Part shown: one piece after another, positions 40,765 to 53,254 of the stretch
Layout of the letters: the number at the start of each line of letters is the position of its first letter
Position numbering within the stretch: the first letter of the stretch is position 1
Assembly: GCA_003342895.1 (NCBI GenBank)
Contig: PTFA01000082.1
Span: 1,856,793 to 1,920,792 of the forward strand
DNA length: 64,000 bases
Direction: 5' to 3'
Source: Casuarius casuarius
Taxonomy: Eukaryota; Chordata; Aves; Casuariiformes; Casuariidae
Made by a program: the position numbers and the translations under genes
The notes under the pieces: generated by a model
Seen by the model: only the letters and a program-made list of their open reading frames with translations
Told to the model about the DNA's origin: nothing
The model's database searches: none

Positions 40765-43700
40765 GTATTTGGGATAATAGTTTCAACATGGTTTGATAGG
40801 CAAGGATGCTATTGTGATACTAATCTTAACATGCTGCTCTGTGCCACTTCATGCTGACTGAAGTACACCAAGATGCGACTAAGTTGCATGAACTTGATAC
40901 AAGTGTTCAGGATGGCATAGTGCATATGTGGTGAGACTTGTACCCTTAAAATGCTCCTGATCAGTTTGGATTTCCAAATTTTCAAACTCTTCAGTTTTGT
41001 CTTTTTTGTCTTTTATGTATTACCTTCTTGAAGATAGAACAAAGAGTTAAAGTTTCGTAATGTAACAGCTTTCAGCAGAAATCATTTTAAAAAAGAAGGT
41101 GGATTGGGCCTTAAAGCAATAAAGGAAATATTCAGGGGGTTATAATTTGAAGTATCTTTTGCATTTTTGACGTGTACTTCAACAGTTTTTGGCTTGGATT
41201 TTGCAGGTGTATGTGTATATTGCACACGTCTGTAACAGTCTTTAGAAGGTGAATGGGATTGTTCAAGTTCTGACATTAAAAGTGGTCAACAGTGGTCGAC
41301 CCACTTGTGCAATTTTTTATTTAAAAAAACCCTAGACAAACAGCATTTTTTTTTTTTATTACATAATCCCTTTCTGTTTTTAACTTTTGGGAGGGGGTTC
41401 ACTTTTATAGTTGCTTTGATCAAATAATTCAAAATTACTTTCTGTGAGTTGCTTTAGTATTTTGTTTACACGAAATTTTAGATCTGGCTTGGTAAATCAG
41501 CAGAGAACGAATCTAATGCAGTGCGAACTACTGACTTGGAAATCGGCTGTTATGTGCAGAACAGCTCCTATGGCTAAACACTTTCATTCTCTGTTTAAAT
41601 CTGCTAGGGAAGTTTTTGTAGTTCTGACTAATGAAATATTTGGAGCCTTTTCCATATATTTAAAGAACTAGATAGCTATTTCAGGCAGCATGAGTTATTT
41701 TTTCTCAAAGTAACTAATAGTTCTGATTTCTACTGTAAATTTATATAAATTAGAAGTTTTTACTATAAGGTTTAATTCTACAGATCACATTGCAGTATTC
41801 TTACAAATACTGTAATCTGTGTGTACAGGTAAAGTAGTAACAATTATCTAGTATTTATTTGGTGGTTGTTATACAGTTAAATCAGCCAATTTGGGTAATT
41901 AACATAGTCACATGAATGGAAAGCATATTTATGTTTAGGAAGGTTAAATACCTTCATTTGTCAGTCACTTCAGAAACTGTGTTTTCAGCATCTCTTAAAA
42001 TAGGATGACCTTTTACATACTGAAACTGTAAAATGTTAATAACTTTATAAAATGTTTTTTTTTTTCCCCTCAAATGCCTTGATTGAATATGGAAGCTTTC
42101 ATCGCAACTGCTGCTACTAATGTCTTAGTTCTTCCACAAAATAATATTGTGCGTCTTGACCATGGGTTGGTATCTCTGCTGTGTAGTATGATGCTTGACC
42201 ATTTTCTATTTTATGGTTATCAGAGTGCTATTTTGGAGGAAAAAAATAGTAAGTACTATTTATATAAATACAGCGTTTAAAGTCTTCTGATTTGACAGCA
42301 TGTAATTTCTGTGCTTCCTCCCACCTTTAAAGGTGTCTAATAAATTCATTTTTGGAACTTAGAATTCTAAATCACTGAATAATTTAGCATAAAAGTCCTG
42401 CCTGAAAGTTATGCAGAACTTGACATCTGTAAAATTCCAGCAACTAATATGACAAAATGAAGTGACTGCAGAGCACCTCTCCTCCAACATAAACTGAAGT
42501 ATAACATCAAAACCTGTTTGTTTGGTTAGCCCTTTATTTTTGGAGAAGGAAAAGTGACTGCATTTCTCTGATAATTTAAAAACAGGGGAAAAAAGGGAAT
42601 GGTATCCCCTGAGCATAAAGATTTCCATTTCTGCAAAGTATTTATATCAACAGTATCATGATCTGCAGTGGTGCTCTGATTTAAACATATCTTTCTCAAT
42701 TCTAATTACTGAGAATTGGAACTAGTCTACAGCAAAACTGCCAACTTTAAGTGCCTTGGGTAATGTCACATGCAGTAGCATCTAATTAAAAGTTATTATT
42801 ATGGCAATTAGTTGTTAGACTGTATATCCTGAGGATCCTTTGTTCTTGGAATATGAGTTTAATGATGTAAACTGTGATGCTTAGAGGGCAGTGCTGGAAC
42901 CTTCAATTAGGTTTTGGAGACCGATATACACACAGCCCAACTTGTTAGTTCTCTAGATAAATGTGTCTCGATTCCCAGGTACAGCACAGAATTGGGCAAA
43001 TTTTACTCATCTCCTGGTGTTACTGATATCTTGTCACTGTTCTGAAAACCTCATCTTAGTGAATAGGATAAAAAGATTATTCACTATCTCACTTAAGCAT
43101 GCCTGCTATTAGATTGTTCACGGGATCTGATTTCTTGAAAGGGTTTCTGCTAACAAATCTTTCAATTACCATTTAAAGGTTTTTATGACCGCTCAAAGGA
43201 GGGAACTAACAAACGGTACTGTGGGCCTTTAAATCATTGCAAATGGGCCTCTAAAGATAACAGAGACTCCTATTTTAAAACCATGAAATTGTTAATTTGT
43301 CTATCTTTACAGCTTTCTCACTTATGTTGATAATTCTAAGCAATTTAAAATCCAATTATTTCCAAAATATGACAGTAATTAGATTAGTGTTTTTACATGA
43401 ACAGATCATGTAGCATAAAATTCTTTTTGAGGGATATTATTTTATANATACTTGAAATGAAATTGAAACTACCCTGTTAAGATTTTTTTTTAGTGGCATG
43501 AAGAAAAGGGTTAACCTTTTAAGACAATTTTAAATGGCAAGCAAATGTAACTTTATAGTCTAATGCACAGTTTGTATTAATATGTATAAAAAACATTGAG
43601 AAAACAAAGCAAATAATGCAAACAAATGTAGTACAAACAGGGAAGTTAGGTATGTGAGTTCTTTCCGTTACGAACGTGCATATTCTGGTTACTACTAAGG

Positions 43701-44463
43701 AACTTAATACAAACAAACTCAGTGAAAAGAAAAATGCTAGGTGTACTGCGTCTGATTTATTCAGAATTTATTCTCTCCTGTGTTGCAAAATTCATCTTTA
43801 TGCTCACTTTGTATCCTTTTAGTCTGTTCGTATACCCTTATCTTTTGATGCTGTTTTTTCAGATTATGCTGACAGTAACCAATGAGTTCAGAACAAAAAC
43901 CATTTTGAAATAACTCATTCTCCAACCCTTATGAAACATGGGTTTAGTTAACTTCAGACGTGCCTAGTATTTATCCTTTTAAAAATTAGATGAAGCTGTG
44001 ATAGGGAAGTGAGTCACTGAAGACAGTTGAATTGTTTTTCAGAAATAAACCTAACAGAGAGTTTCTACGCTAGTATGCTTGTAACAGAACTGTGATTTGA
44101 GACAGATGTATGTTTATCTGAGTTCATTAATGAACTCATTAGTATTCTGTGGAAGATATTTTAATGGTATGTTACTTGGAAACATGGGGGAGGGAAATCT
44201 CATCACACAACTTCACAGAATCAAAAAATTCCTTCAAATTGGATATATTGATTAAATCCCAAATGTTAAGTTTTCAATATAGTTTTTAATCATTTAGACA
44301 AAGTTATTCATATTGAAAAGGGAAGAAGAAGACTGGTAATGTGAAGTGCTAGCATGGATAGAAAAATCAAGGGAAGAAAATCCTCCTGTAATTCTGTCTA
44401 TTCTGATGTGTTCAGCCATTTCAATCAGCATAGATATATTCTTATTTTGAAAATAGGAACATT

Positions 44464-44501
44464 TAGTTAAATACGCCCTCAGTAGTTAAATACTCCCTCA
44501 G
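44464..44501 (+). repeat. 19-bp tandem duplication
   Basis: TAGTTAAATACGCCCTCAG (44464-44482) is followed directly by TAGTTAAATACTCCCTCAG (44483-44501); one mismatch. Confidence 0.92.
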
Positions 44502-47500
44502 TACGTAGAGTAATTTGTAATGACTGTCTTGAGATGTGATTTGCAATCCACTAGCCTTTACAGAAGTGTTCATCTATGGGAACAGGCTCAAAGTATCAAT
44601 TTTTAACCTGTATTTTCATCTACTATTTAGAGATTCCAGCTTCTTGTTTAGAGCTAACCAAGTAAAATGCTGTAATTTCTTTAAGAAACTTCTGATAAAA
44701 TGAATTTTGAACATTGCTTTCTTGACAGTAAATGTCTTGGTGTTTCCTGGTACTATGAGGACTTCTGTCTAATTAGGTGATGACAGCATAATGTTAATTA
44801 AACATACTTAAAGAAGAAATTGCTGTTTCACTGGAGAACTGAAGTTAGTATTTATATAAACAAGTATACAGTTCATAAACAATGAAAATGAGATTAGGAG
44901 TTGAAGAAAAAATTCAAAATGTTTTTTTCACCCTGAGTACCTTTGACAAGGCATGTTTTTTTTTGTCTCTGAAAACTGATAAGGTCTTTGCTTTGTTGTT
45001 GTGTGTTCTTATATCTCCTAACTGCTGATCCAGCCAACAGTGTTGTCAGCTCAATGAGGAATGTCAGCAGACTGAAACAAAAAGGACATTAAGTGGCTGA
45101 CACTGAGCGATGGCAATAAATGAGATGGGAGCTAAATATATAGGTTTGTGACATTCTAGCAGCTGGCTTAAGCCCTGCCCTGCTGTTTGTTGCTTGGGTA
45201 TACTAGCCTTAAAAAGGAAGAGAATGCATTGTAGCACTAGGAAGAAAAAAACAGCTGGTGGCTTATCACTCAAGCTAATGACAGGGAAGGTTATAGGAGT
45301 TTGGAAGGACGAACTTTGAAAGACAGTGCTTTTATCAGTTATATAAATCCTTAATTTTGTATAAATAGGTCTATGAAATGAGTCTCAGACTTGGCCATTT
45401 TGCATTGATCCTTTGCGGGGTGGGGAGAGAGACCTTGCCGTGCAAAGAAAGTTGTTTTAAAAGAGTTGCCTTATTTTGCTTTTGATTCGAGGAGTTTTTC
45501 TAAGATAATTTTACAGTAACATTCTTTTGATGTTTTCTCTTTAATGTGACTTTGGAAACATTTTAGTACTTGATTAAGTATCTTGCAGCTTAATATCTTT
45601 AATATTAAAAAGTGTTTGTTCTTCTAATAGAAGAAAACAAATGCTCTCAAATGGTTCAATCTTTATATAATTCTTAGTCCTCCTTTATTAATCAGTGATG
45701 TAGAAAAGTGTCAAAATAGTGTGCATTATTTTTGATGCTTTTTCAAAATGAAGGGTAAAGTTTCAAAAAATTAGTGTTTAACTGCATAAAAGCTTCCTAT
45801 TTGAAATATAATGGTAACTATATCTACTACTTTTACATGCAATGAGGACTGTTAGAATTGGAAAATTAATCCTGCTTGGTATATTTTGCTGCTTCTTGCT
45901 ACATGAGTTTCTACTCTTTTTTTCTCAAGAACTTGTTTAGTTCTTGAATCCAACGTTGATCTTTAAGCTGACCCAAAGCGAAGTGAAGAGCAAGACCTCT
46001 TTCTTGCCTCCTCAACAGGTAAACAAGCCTATGAATAAGCCTTTCTCTTCCCCTCTTTCATATCTGCAATGTATGTCTGTAGTGGTGGGGCACCCCAGGG
46101 GCAATCTTCTGCTGGATTTAACAGGTGAAAGGGAGTGGTCTGTAGCTTTTCCAAAAAGGAGAAGCTATAGGCTTCTTACGCTGAATGACTGAAACTTGTT
46201 CTCCAGCTTAAATGCTTTTTGTGGATTGGGCGCTTCTGTAAAGCTTTCCATGCTGTTAGTTGTTTTTAAGTGTGGACAGGCTCCTTGTCTAGCAGCATGA
46301 TCTGTTACGGAGGCAAGAGATCAGGAAATTCCAGCTCCTGTCCTCTTAGGAAGAGCAGGCATTTCCCCTTCCTTTAATCCTTTTGGAGTTTTTGTAGAAG
46401 GGAGGTTTAGTTGAGGAGCTGAGTGGCAGCTTTTAGAAAACTGGAACAATAACAGATGAGTCTCATTTATCTTAACGTTAAGACCTATTTTTCCCCATAA
46501 TAGAAACAGCTTCTCCTAGTTGTGATGGTAGCATCAGTGTTTTTCTACCGTTTAGGGTAGTCTTTCATTAACTTATTCTCTTGATATGTGTTTGTTGTCT
46601 TTACAGGGATTACTAGAGTAGGTATTTGAAAGTTCAGGTTGACTGTATGTAGCCAGATAACACACCAGATATGTTTTTCAGACCTTGAATAAAAGAGATT
46701 AGAGATTGTTGAGCTTCTTTGCTCTGGGAATTTGATGTATTGCATTTAGTCAGATTTACTTTTTTTATATACCTCTGTATAAAGAGATTTATGGATATGG
46801 AGCTATAGAGTCATTTGAAAATCTTCTCTTGCATTAGTGCACAATACTATTCATGATGTGCTTGTTACCTTTTGAATTAGCCCGGTGGCACTTTGGATGT
46901 CAGTTTTGAATTCTGTAAGTTTTTTAGGTCAATGCAAACATCAGTTATGTAGTCACGTAATGAAACAATGCTTGCGGATTTCTAAATTGTCAAATTAATT
47001 CATTCTAAATTCACTATTTCAACAGTAACTTAGGTATAATGAAATGTAGAAAGAAATCTTACCATATTTCTGTACGCATGCTTGTGTGCACTGGATAAGT
47101 AAAAATTATAGGTAACGCAATAAACTTGGATTTATTCCTCCTACCTATCTCTGTGCTACTGTTCTATAATACTAACTTTTTCCATGGGATTTTTTTTTAC
47201 AGTAAAACTAGAAGCACAGAGCTGTTATAGTTTTGTGTTAGAAGTAATTTAAAGAAATTATTCTTAAATTATTTGTCAAACTTTATAGTCCATTTTTCTG
47301 ACTTCTGCTGCTTCTGTTGAAAGTAACTTGACCAGTGCAACTTTCACAGTGTTCTAAAGTTTCTTACCTCTTGCACAGTGTAACAGGTCTTCATGGCAGC
47401 AATGTTATACTCATCCCCCCGCCCCCCAAGAAAAAACAAAAAAGACAACCTTCCACTTCCATTAAAGTGTATTGCTTTCTAGCTTTCATCTGACTGCTGT

Positions 47501-49691
47501 ATGATCTATTGCTAAAATTATATGATCAAATGATATAGCTGTAATTTTGATATAGAAAAATGTAAAAATCATGAAGATCCCCTGTGTATAATCCTATGCC
47601 AGTAGAAACCCTAAGTAGTCCCTTAATTTTAAATTAATAATTATGCAAAATTTCTTTGCACTAATGGTTAAATCTTGGGTTAATTTTTAGAAAACAATGG
47701 AGTATCAGTTAGTTGTGGTAATTTTAGAAGCTAGTTAAGTAGGTTTTGGATAATTAGTTTGTTTGATGCTTGGTTAGAATAGCCTTAAAATTAGCAAAAG
47801 AATTTGTGGGGAAAGAAAGATATTAATCTCTTCCACCACTTATGCCCTGGCAAAGCAATGCCTTTGAGTTAATGATATCTTTCTGTTAACATATAGAAAC
47901 TTTTTTTTTTTTAATCTCCTCCTCCTTCCTCACTGGGCAACATAGGCATTCATTTCATTGCAAAACAAGGTGGAATCTTCTGCCCAGAAGTACTGGAAAT
48001 AAATTTTCAGAGAAGGCTATACTGTATTTTTTTTGATTGAAGGTGTGAGTTAAAATTATGTTGGTACACTAGATGACAAAATACTTTTTTTGAAGATTTT
48101 GATTTTTTTTTGTGTGTGTGTACAGGAATTACAACCTTTTTATATACTTACAGTTATATTTTGGCCTAGACCTAAATCAAACAGAGCAGCCAACAGTTTG
48201 CTGTGTTAACTAGTTTTAATGCGTTCATTTAACTAGGATTAGCTATTGCTGAGGCTTTTTCCTGTGCATTAGAATTTCAGTGCTAAAAAATAAATGGATT
48301 TTTATAAAAGTGTTATTTTGAAGCTGTTACGATAACATTTTAATAAAAAATCTTTAAGCATATCTGATCAGTTTACTTGATAGCTTGCTCGGAGGTTCTC
48401 TTAAAAATGCAAGTTAAGATTTCAGAGAAAAAAGTTTTTATACTACAGTGCATGTCCGTAACTGCCTCCCATGCTCTGACAAAATCTTTTTTATTTAAAG
48501 AACAAAAAAGTCTGTATTAACATTATTAAACTGACCTGGAAAGCTAGCCTGATTTTTATAGATCTGATCCACTGTATGTACATGGGGTTTGTAAAGCTGT
48601 TTGTCAGTTAACAAGCTCTCAAAGCCCTCAGCACAGAGGTTATTAGAGGTGAATAATATGGATTTAAAGGATTTAGCAATTCATTCTAAATCCCTGCTAT
48701 ACTTCTAAATGCATTTTTATTTTTTACTTTTTTAAAGAAAGCATATTAAGCGTTAGGATGCCTTCCGAATATAGTCTGTATTTTATTGAAATCGCATGGA
48801 TAATCTGGTTTGTCTAGCTTACAGCTGCAATGATCAGAAAGAGATTCAGAGCTTTTTGAATGGTTGCCAGTGGATGTTAGTCCACTCAGGCAGAAATGAA
48901 TGTAAATAATCTGNTAATTGAGAAGTCAAATCTAACAGTAAAATTAACCGTGTAGAATTGTGGCATCTTTAAATGCAATACCTTGATATTTTTCTTTTAG
49001 GTTGGTTTTATTTTCTTACGTTGCTGTGCTGTCTTGATGCTTTAATTGTACTGTACTTCATAAAAACAATTTTGTTTTTATTTTAGCAAGGAATATATTT
49101 ATTTGTCACCCAATTAAAAAATATAAACAAACTCCAGTTTTCTATCTAGAAATAGAAACATGGTGTGCTGTTTATTTTGACATATTTTCACCTACTTTCC
49201 TGAACATAATTTGAGGTATAGTTTTTTAATTTGTTACATATATTGCAAATGGAGATTCTAGTATTTGACTTTTCCCATAAGTATTTTTGAAATAGTTGCC
49301 CTCCATAGTTACTGGTTTTGACTATAAATAGATTAAATAAATTTTGACTATACGTTGATTTTAAAAGTAGTAAGTTGCAGATCATGAGAGAGTGGGTCAT
49401 AAGAAAACTTTCTATTCTAATTGAAATAGGAAAAACCTCCTATCTAGTTTGAAGCTCTTCTTTCATGCTAAGCGTGAGCTTGTTAATCTTCCACTAAATA
49501 GCAAGAATATAGGTATTAGCAAAGAGTACTTGATTGTTGAGGACTTGGAGTTACCTTCTGGAAGATGTAATATATCCTTACATGATTGTTGTAATTAGTA
49601 GAGTTTTAATCATGCCTACAGATTGTGTTTTGGAAAAATGAAAAAGAAAGTCTAACAGAAAAGTCCTGGTTTTAGTATAAAAATTGCTTAC

Positions 49692-49717
49692 TTAGAATAA
49701 GTACTTACTTATTCTAA
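49692..49717. repeat. Perfect 12-bp hairpin with 2-nt loop
   Basis: TTAGAATAAGTA, loop CT, then TACTTATTCTAA: an almost perfect 26-bp palindrome in intron 2. No gene or terminator context is present. Confidence 0.88.
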
Positions 49718-51059
49718 CACCTGCTTTAATATGTTACTCGGAGAACTTCAATAGTGTGACACAGTAACAAATTTTTAGGTGGACCAACATGTTCATTATA
49801 GTAATCCGTCCCTGAAGTCATGAAAGCATGTATTACTGATGTCCAAGAGGAAAGGCTGCGATTTTCAAATCTTTTAGCAAGAATGAGGTGTTATTGTTCA
49901 TCATGGAATCTTTATAGTCTTATGATTAAAGCTTTAGAAGAAAAGATGACAAATTGAATTTTCTAAGTGTATATTTGACATTTCTTACCAATAGACTGTG
50001 CAGTCTCTACATAACCAAGGTCTTACTAAATAGACAACAGATGCTAAATATTATCTTCAGCTTTGTTCATCATAAGCTGGGTTGTATCATGTGCACACTC
50101 ATTCAAGAGGTTTTAATTGTGAGCATAGCATAACCATTCATGTCTGAATTAGACTGGTGCCCTTTTGTTAGTTCCCTAGATGACGTGAATTAAGGCTTAA
50201 ACAACATGGAAAGTGTTTTGTGCAATATAATACCTTGGTACTTAGAACTGAGATTTAAGTTGTCTGCCCAGTCCCCACCCGCTGTTATAGTGTGCTCAAA
50301 AGACTGGCTTTCTGGAGATCCTGTGGGATCTATACTGATGCAGTTGATCTAGAAACCTATGTTAAGAAAAATAAAGATCTAATTGGAATGAACTTAAAAT
50401 CTTACTAAGATTACTACAATAAATGTATTATGTGATAGCTAGGTTAAAGGTAGTCTAGAAAAGAGTAATAAATGTAAGTATTTGTATGAAGAGAACTTAC
50501 TTACTTTCCATTGCTAACAGATATTTTTCATTGTCACCTCTGAGATGTGTAATATACACAAACTGCTTGTACTAATGTCCTTTTCATATTCCTTTGGATG
50601 CTGACATTTTTGTGTGATGTATCACAGACTTCAAGTGACTGGATGCTCTCTCTGTTCTCCTCTATATATGTTTTAGTAATACGTTTTAATTCTGTTCGTA
50701 TCCTTTGGTTTTGCATTAACAAATATTTTACTTACAGAAGTTTTTGAACTTAACTTGTCTCACCCCACAATATTTATCAGATCTCGCCTATAACAAGATG
50801 AATTACTCTCTGGCTTTGATGTTGAAAAGTGATTATGGTAACTGAATTAGCAAGCAAAATAAAAAAAAAATCCCCAAGTCTATATTGAAATTAAAGTATA
50901 TAATTAACTAAATAAAGAAAGAACAAGTTTTAGTAAACTGCGTAAGTACATTAGTCATAACACTTGGCTGTTTACTGAATTAAGAAAAACCCTTTCATCA
51001 TCTTTGTTTATGGGTGATAAAGTTTTTGCTGTTTTCTCTGTGACAACTCATATTTTCAG

Positions 51060-51350
51060 AGAATTTGAACTATTTCAGGCACATTCTTTCTGCTGTAACC
51101 ACTCTTTTATTAAATGTAGGGGATTAAATTTCTCATGCTTGAAGTAATCTCAAAGGTGTTTGACATGGGGTGCTAGGGGTTTTGATTTTGCTTAGTGCCT
51201 AACCTTTGGTTAGGCACTAAAGTACCTAGTCGCAAATGTGACAGATCATAACTTTTTGAAGCTTGATATGCTGTATCTTGTTCCCCAGTACTTTAAATGG
51301 TTTTAGTTTTAATACTTCAGTGCTGAAGAAGTTATTTCATGAAATCAGCT
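51060..51350 (+). repeat. Diverged repeat pair, copy A
   Basis: This copy aligns with 52620-52915. Shared landmarks in order: GGGGATT-AATTTCT-ATGCTT, then AAGTAATCTCAA, a GCTAG-GGTTTT block, CACTAAA-TACCTA, a TTAACTT/ATAACTT-like block, and a T-rich end resembling TTAATATGATGTATTTTGTT in copy B. Identity is moderate, by eye about two thirds to three quarters in the core. This copy alone contains the 29-nt hairpin at 51192-51220. It may be an old dispersed repeat family or a local duplication with a spacing of about 1.59 kb. Confidence 0.75.
51192..51220. repeat. Perfect 13-bp hairpin with 3-nt loop
   Basis: TTAGTGCCTAACC, loop TTT, then GGTTAGGCACTAA: 13 consecutive Watson-Crick pairs. It lies inside repeat copy A and is absent from copy B. 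Confidence 0.9.
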
Positions 51351-52489
51351 TTTTGAAAGAACTGCGTTATATGCCTAAGTTTCTCACAGCACAGTATTTC
51401 TAATTTACTGTTAACTTCAACGCTTATATGCTTCAATAGTTCTTGTTTAGCTCTGATTATAGTATTAGAATGATGTGTGTCAGATATACCTAGCTGATAC
51501 AAGTGAGTCTATCTGACATAAGCAGATTATACATTTTGTGCTGGTATTCGCTGCATACGTACCTGGGCATTTATTAGTTATTTCCCTTAGAAAACATGCT
51601 GTATAAAGGGATGGAGTGAATGTTTCTCAGGCATTGTTGTCTGCAGTTTGACTTTTAATTGCCAGTAGGACTTTCTGGAAGAGACTTTAAGAAACAACTT
51701 TGCTACTGTCGCCAGTAATCTTAACAACTACCTTAAGTTAGTTTGGGTAGTAAAAATTAACTTCTATATGTGTTTACTATTTTGGCAATGGTAGTACCAT
51801 CTGTTTTTTCGGCTTCCTCCCCCTGTAAAATCTCATCAGATAGTCTGGTTTTCTCAACTACGCAAGGAGTTGCCAAATTCCACTGGAACATATTTTTAAT
51901 GCTCAAAATACATGCAAATGCAGTTAATGAAAGATTTTGCAATTTCAAAATTTTGTTTCAGAAATATTATACCTTTTCTACTTAATTTAAGTGTGAGTGA
52001 GTGTCACAGATGCGTATGTAAACTACTCATTCTTTATTTTCAGTGAATCTACTGTGGGGTCATTGAATAAGCTGTGTAGATGATACGCTTGTTTTTATTT
52101 GGTAGTAGTTCCCATTACTGCTCTTCTTGAACACGTAACTATGTAGCTGTTTACTGTTGTGACATGTGTGGTGTTGAATCACTAGAAATATAAAATAATG
52201 CATCAAATATGTTAGAGATTTTCTATCCAGAAGAAAAGAGACTTTCCATTTCCTTAAATTACCACATACTAAAAATCTACTAATATCTTTTGTACTGGAT
52301 GAGACACTGGCCATACTTTTATATTTCAACAAAATGTCTTGACTGGATTAAAAAGGACTGTAATGTACGCTGAAAGGCTGTGTCTTCTATAAAGCTCAGT
52401 TGGTATCTTACTATTGATGGCAAAAGCTATTCATGATGATTGTGAATTAAAAGAAAAGATTTCTTAGATGTGTGTTTTCTTGAAAGTAA

Positions 52490-52525
52490 GTGTGTGTGCA
52501 NACATATATATCTATGCACGCACAT
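52490..52525 (+). repeat. TG/TA/CA mixed microsatellite
   Basis: (TG)n, an ambiguous base at 52501, ATATATATCTA and GCACGCACA. Confidence 0.85.
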
Positions 52526-52619
52526 AAAAACATTACTACTTTTGCTGCTGTAAATAAAGCTTTGATAAAGTTGTAGTCATTGCAAAGATGAGTATTTGTT
52601 TATGATAAGTGAACAAACG

Positions 52620-52915
52620 TAAGAAAATGTACTGCTAGAAGGCATTTTCAGTGTAAGGTGGACTAAATTGTCCATTTTAAAACTATTTTTACTCTTCTGT
52701 ATACTGTTGGGGATTCAATTTCTGATGCTTAAAGTAATCTCAACGCTATCTATAATATTATGCTAGAGGTTTTTGTTTTATTAAACACTAAACTACCTAA
52801 CTGAAAGTATGATATTAACTTCTCAAAGTTTAATATGATGTATTTTGTTTTCTAGTATCTCAGATGATTTTATTCTTATTTCAGGTCATATGGCATAATT
52901 ATATTTTTGTGAAAG
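52620..52915 (+). repeat. Diverged repeat pair, copy B
   Basis: The counterpart of 51060-51350 in the same orientation, about 1,590 bp downstream. The core begins GGGGATTCAATTTCTGATGC at 52709. It lacks the inverted-repeat left arm found in copy A: the bases run from GTTTTATTAA directly into CACTAAACTACC. Confidence 0.75.
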
Positions 52916-53232
52916 CAAGTGTCTGATAATTTTTATGATTACCTAAAAATTAGCTTAGAGTGGTAAGTGCGGAAATGTTTATGGACTAAAAAGTGTGTTA
53001 GCAGTACCATAAATAAATGTGCCTTGAAAAACAAGAGAAGAAAAGCTCTGAAACCTGCTAGTTGTGGTAGGTCAGTTAAAGTTGGTGGGTTCAGGGTATC
53101 ATCTTCTGACTGGTGCAAAGACCCCCTTCTTCCATTTATAGTATGTTTCATCAGCATAATGTTATCTTTTTTCTTCTACTGTAGTGTTTCTAATTCAACT
53201 CTTTTACATATAAAGCTGTTTCAATTAAATAC

Positions 53233-53254
53233 ATATATATATATATATATATAT
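53233..53254 (+). repeat. (AT)11 microsatellite
   Basis: Eleven uninterrupted AT units. Confidence 0.95.

Noticed and set aside
44205..44240. CR1 3'-end-like string CACAGAATCAAAAAATTCC
   Set aside because: No tandem ATTCTATGA-type terminus and no adjoining CR1 body.
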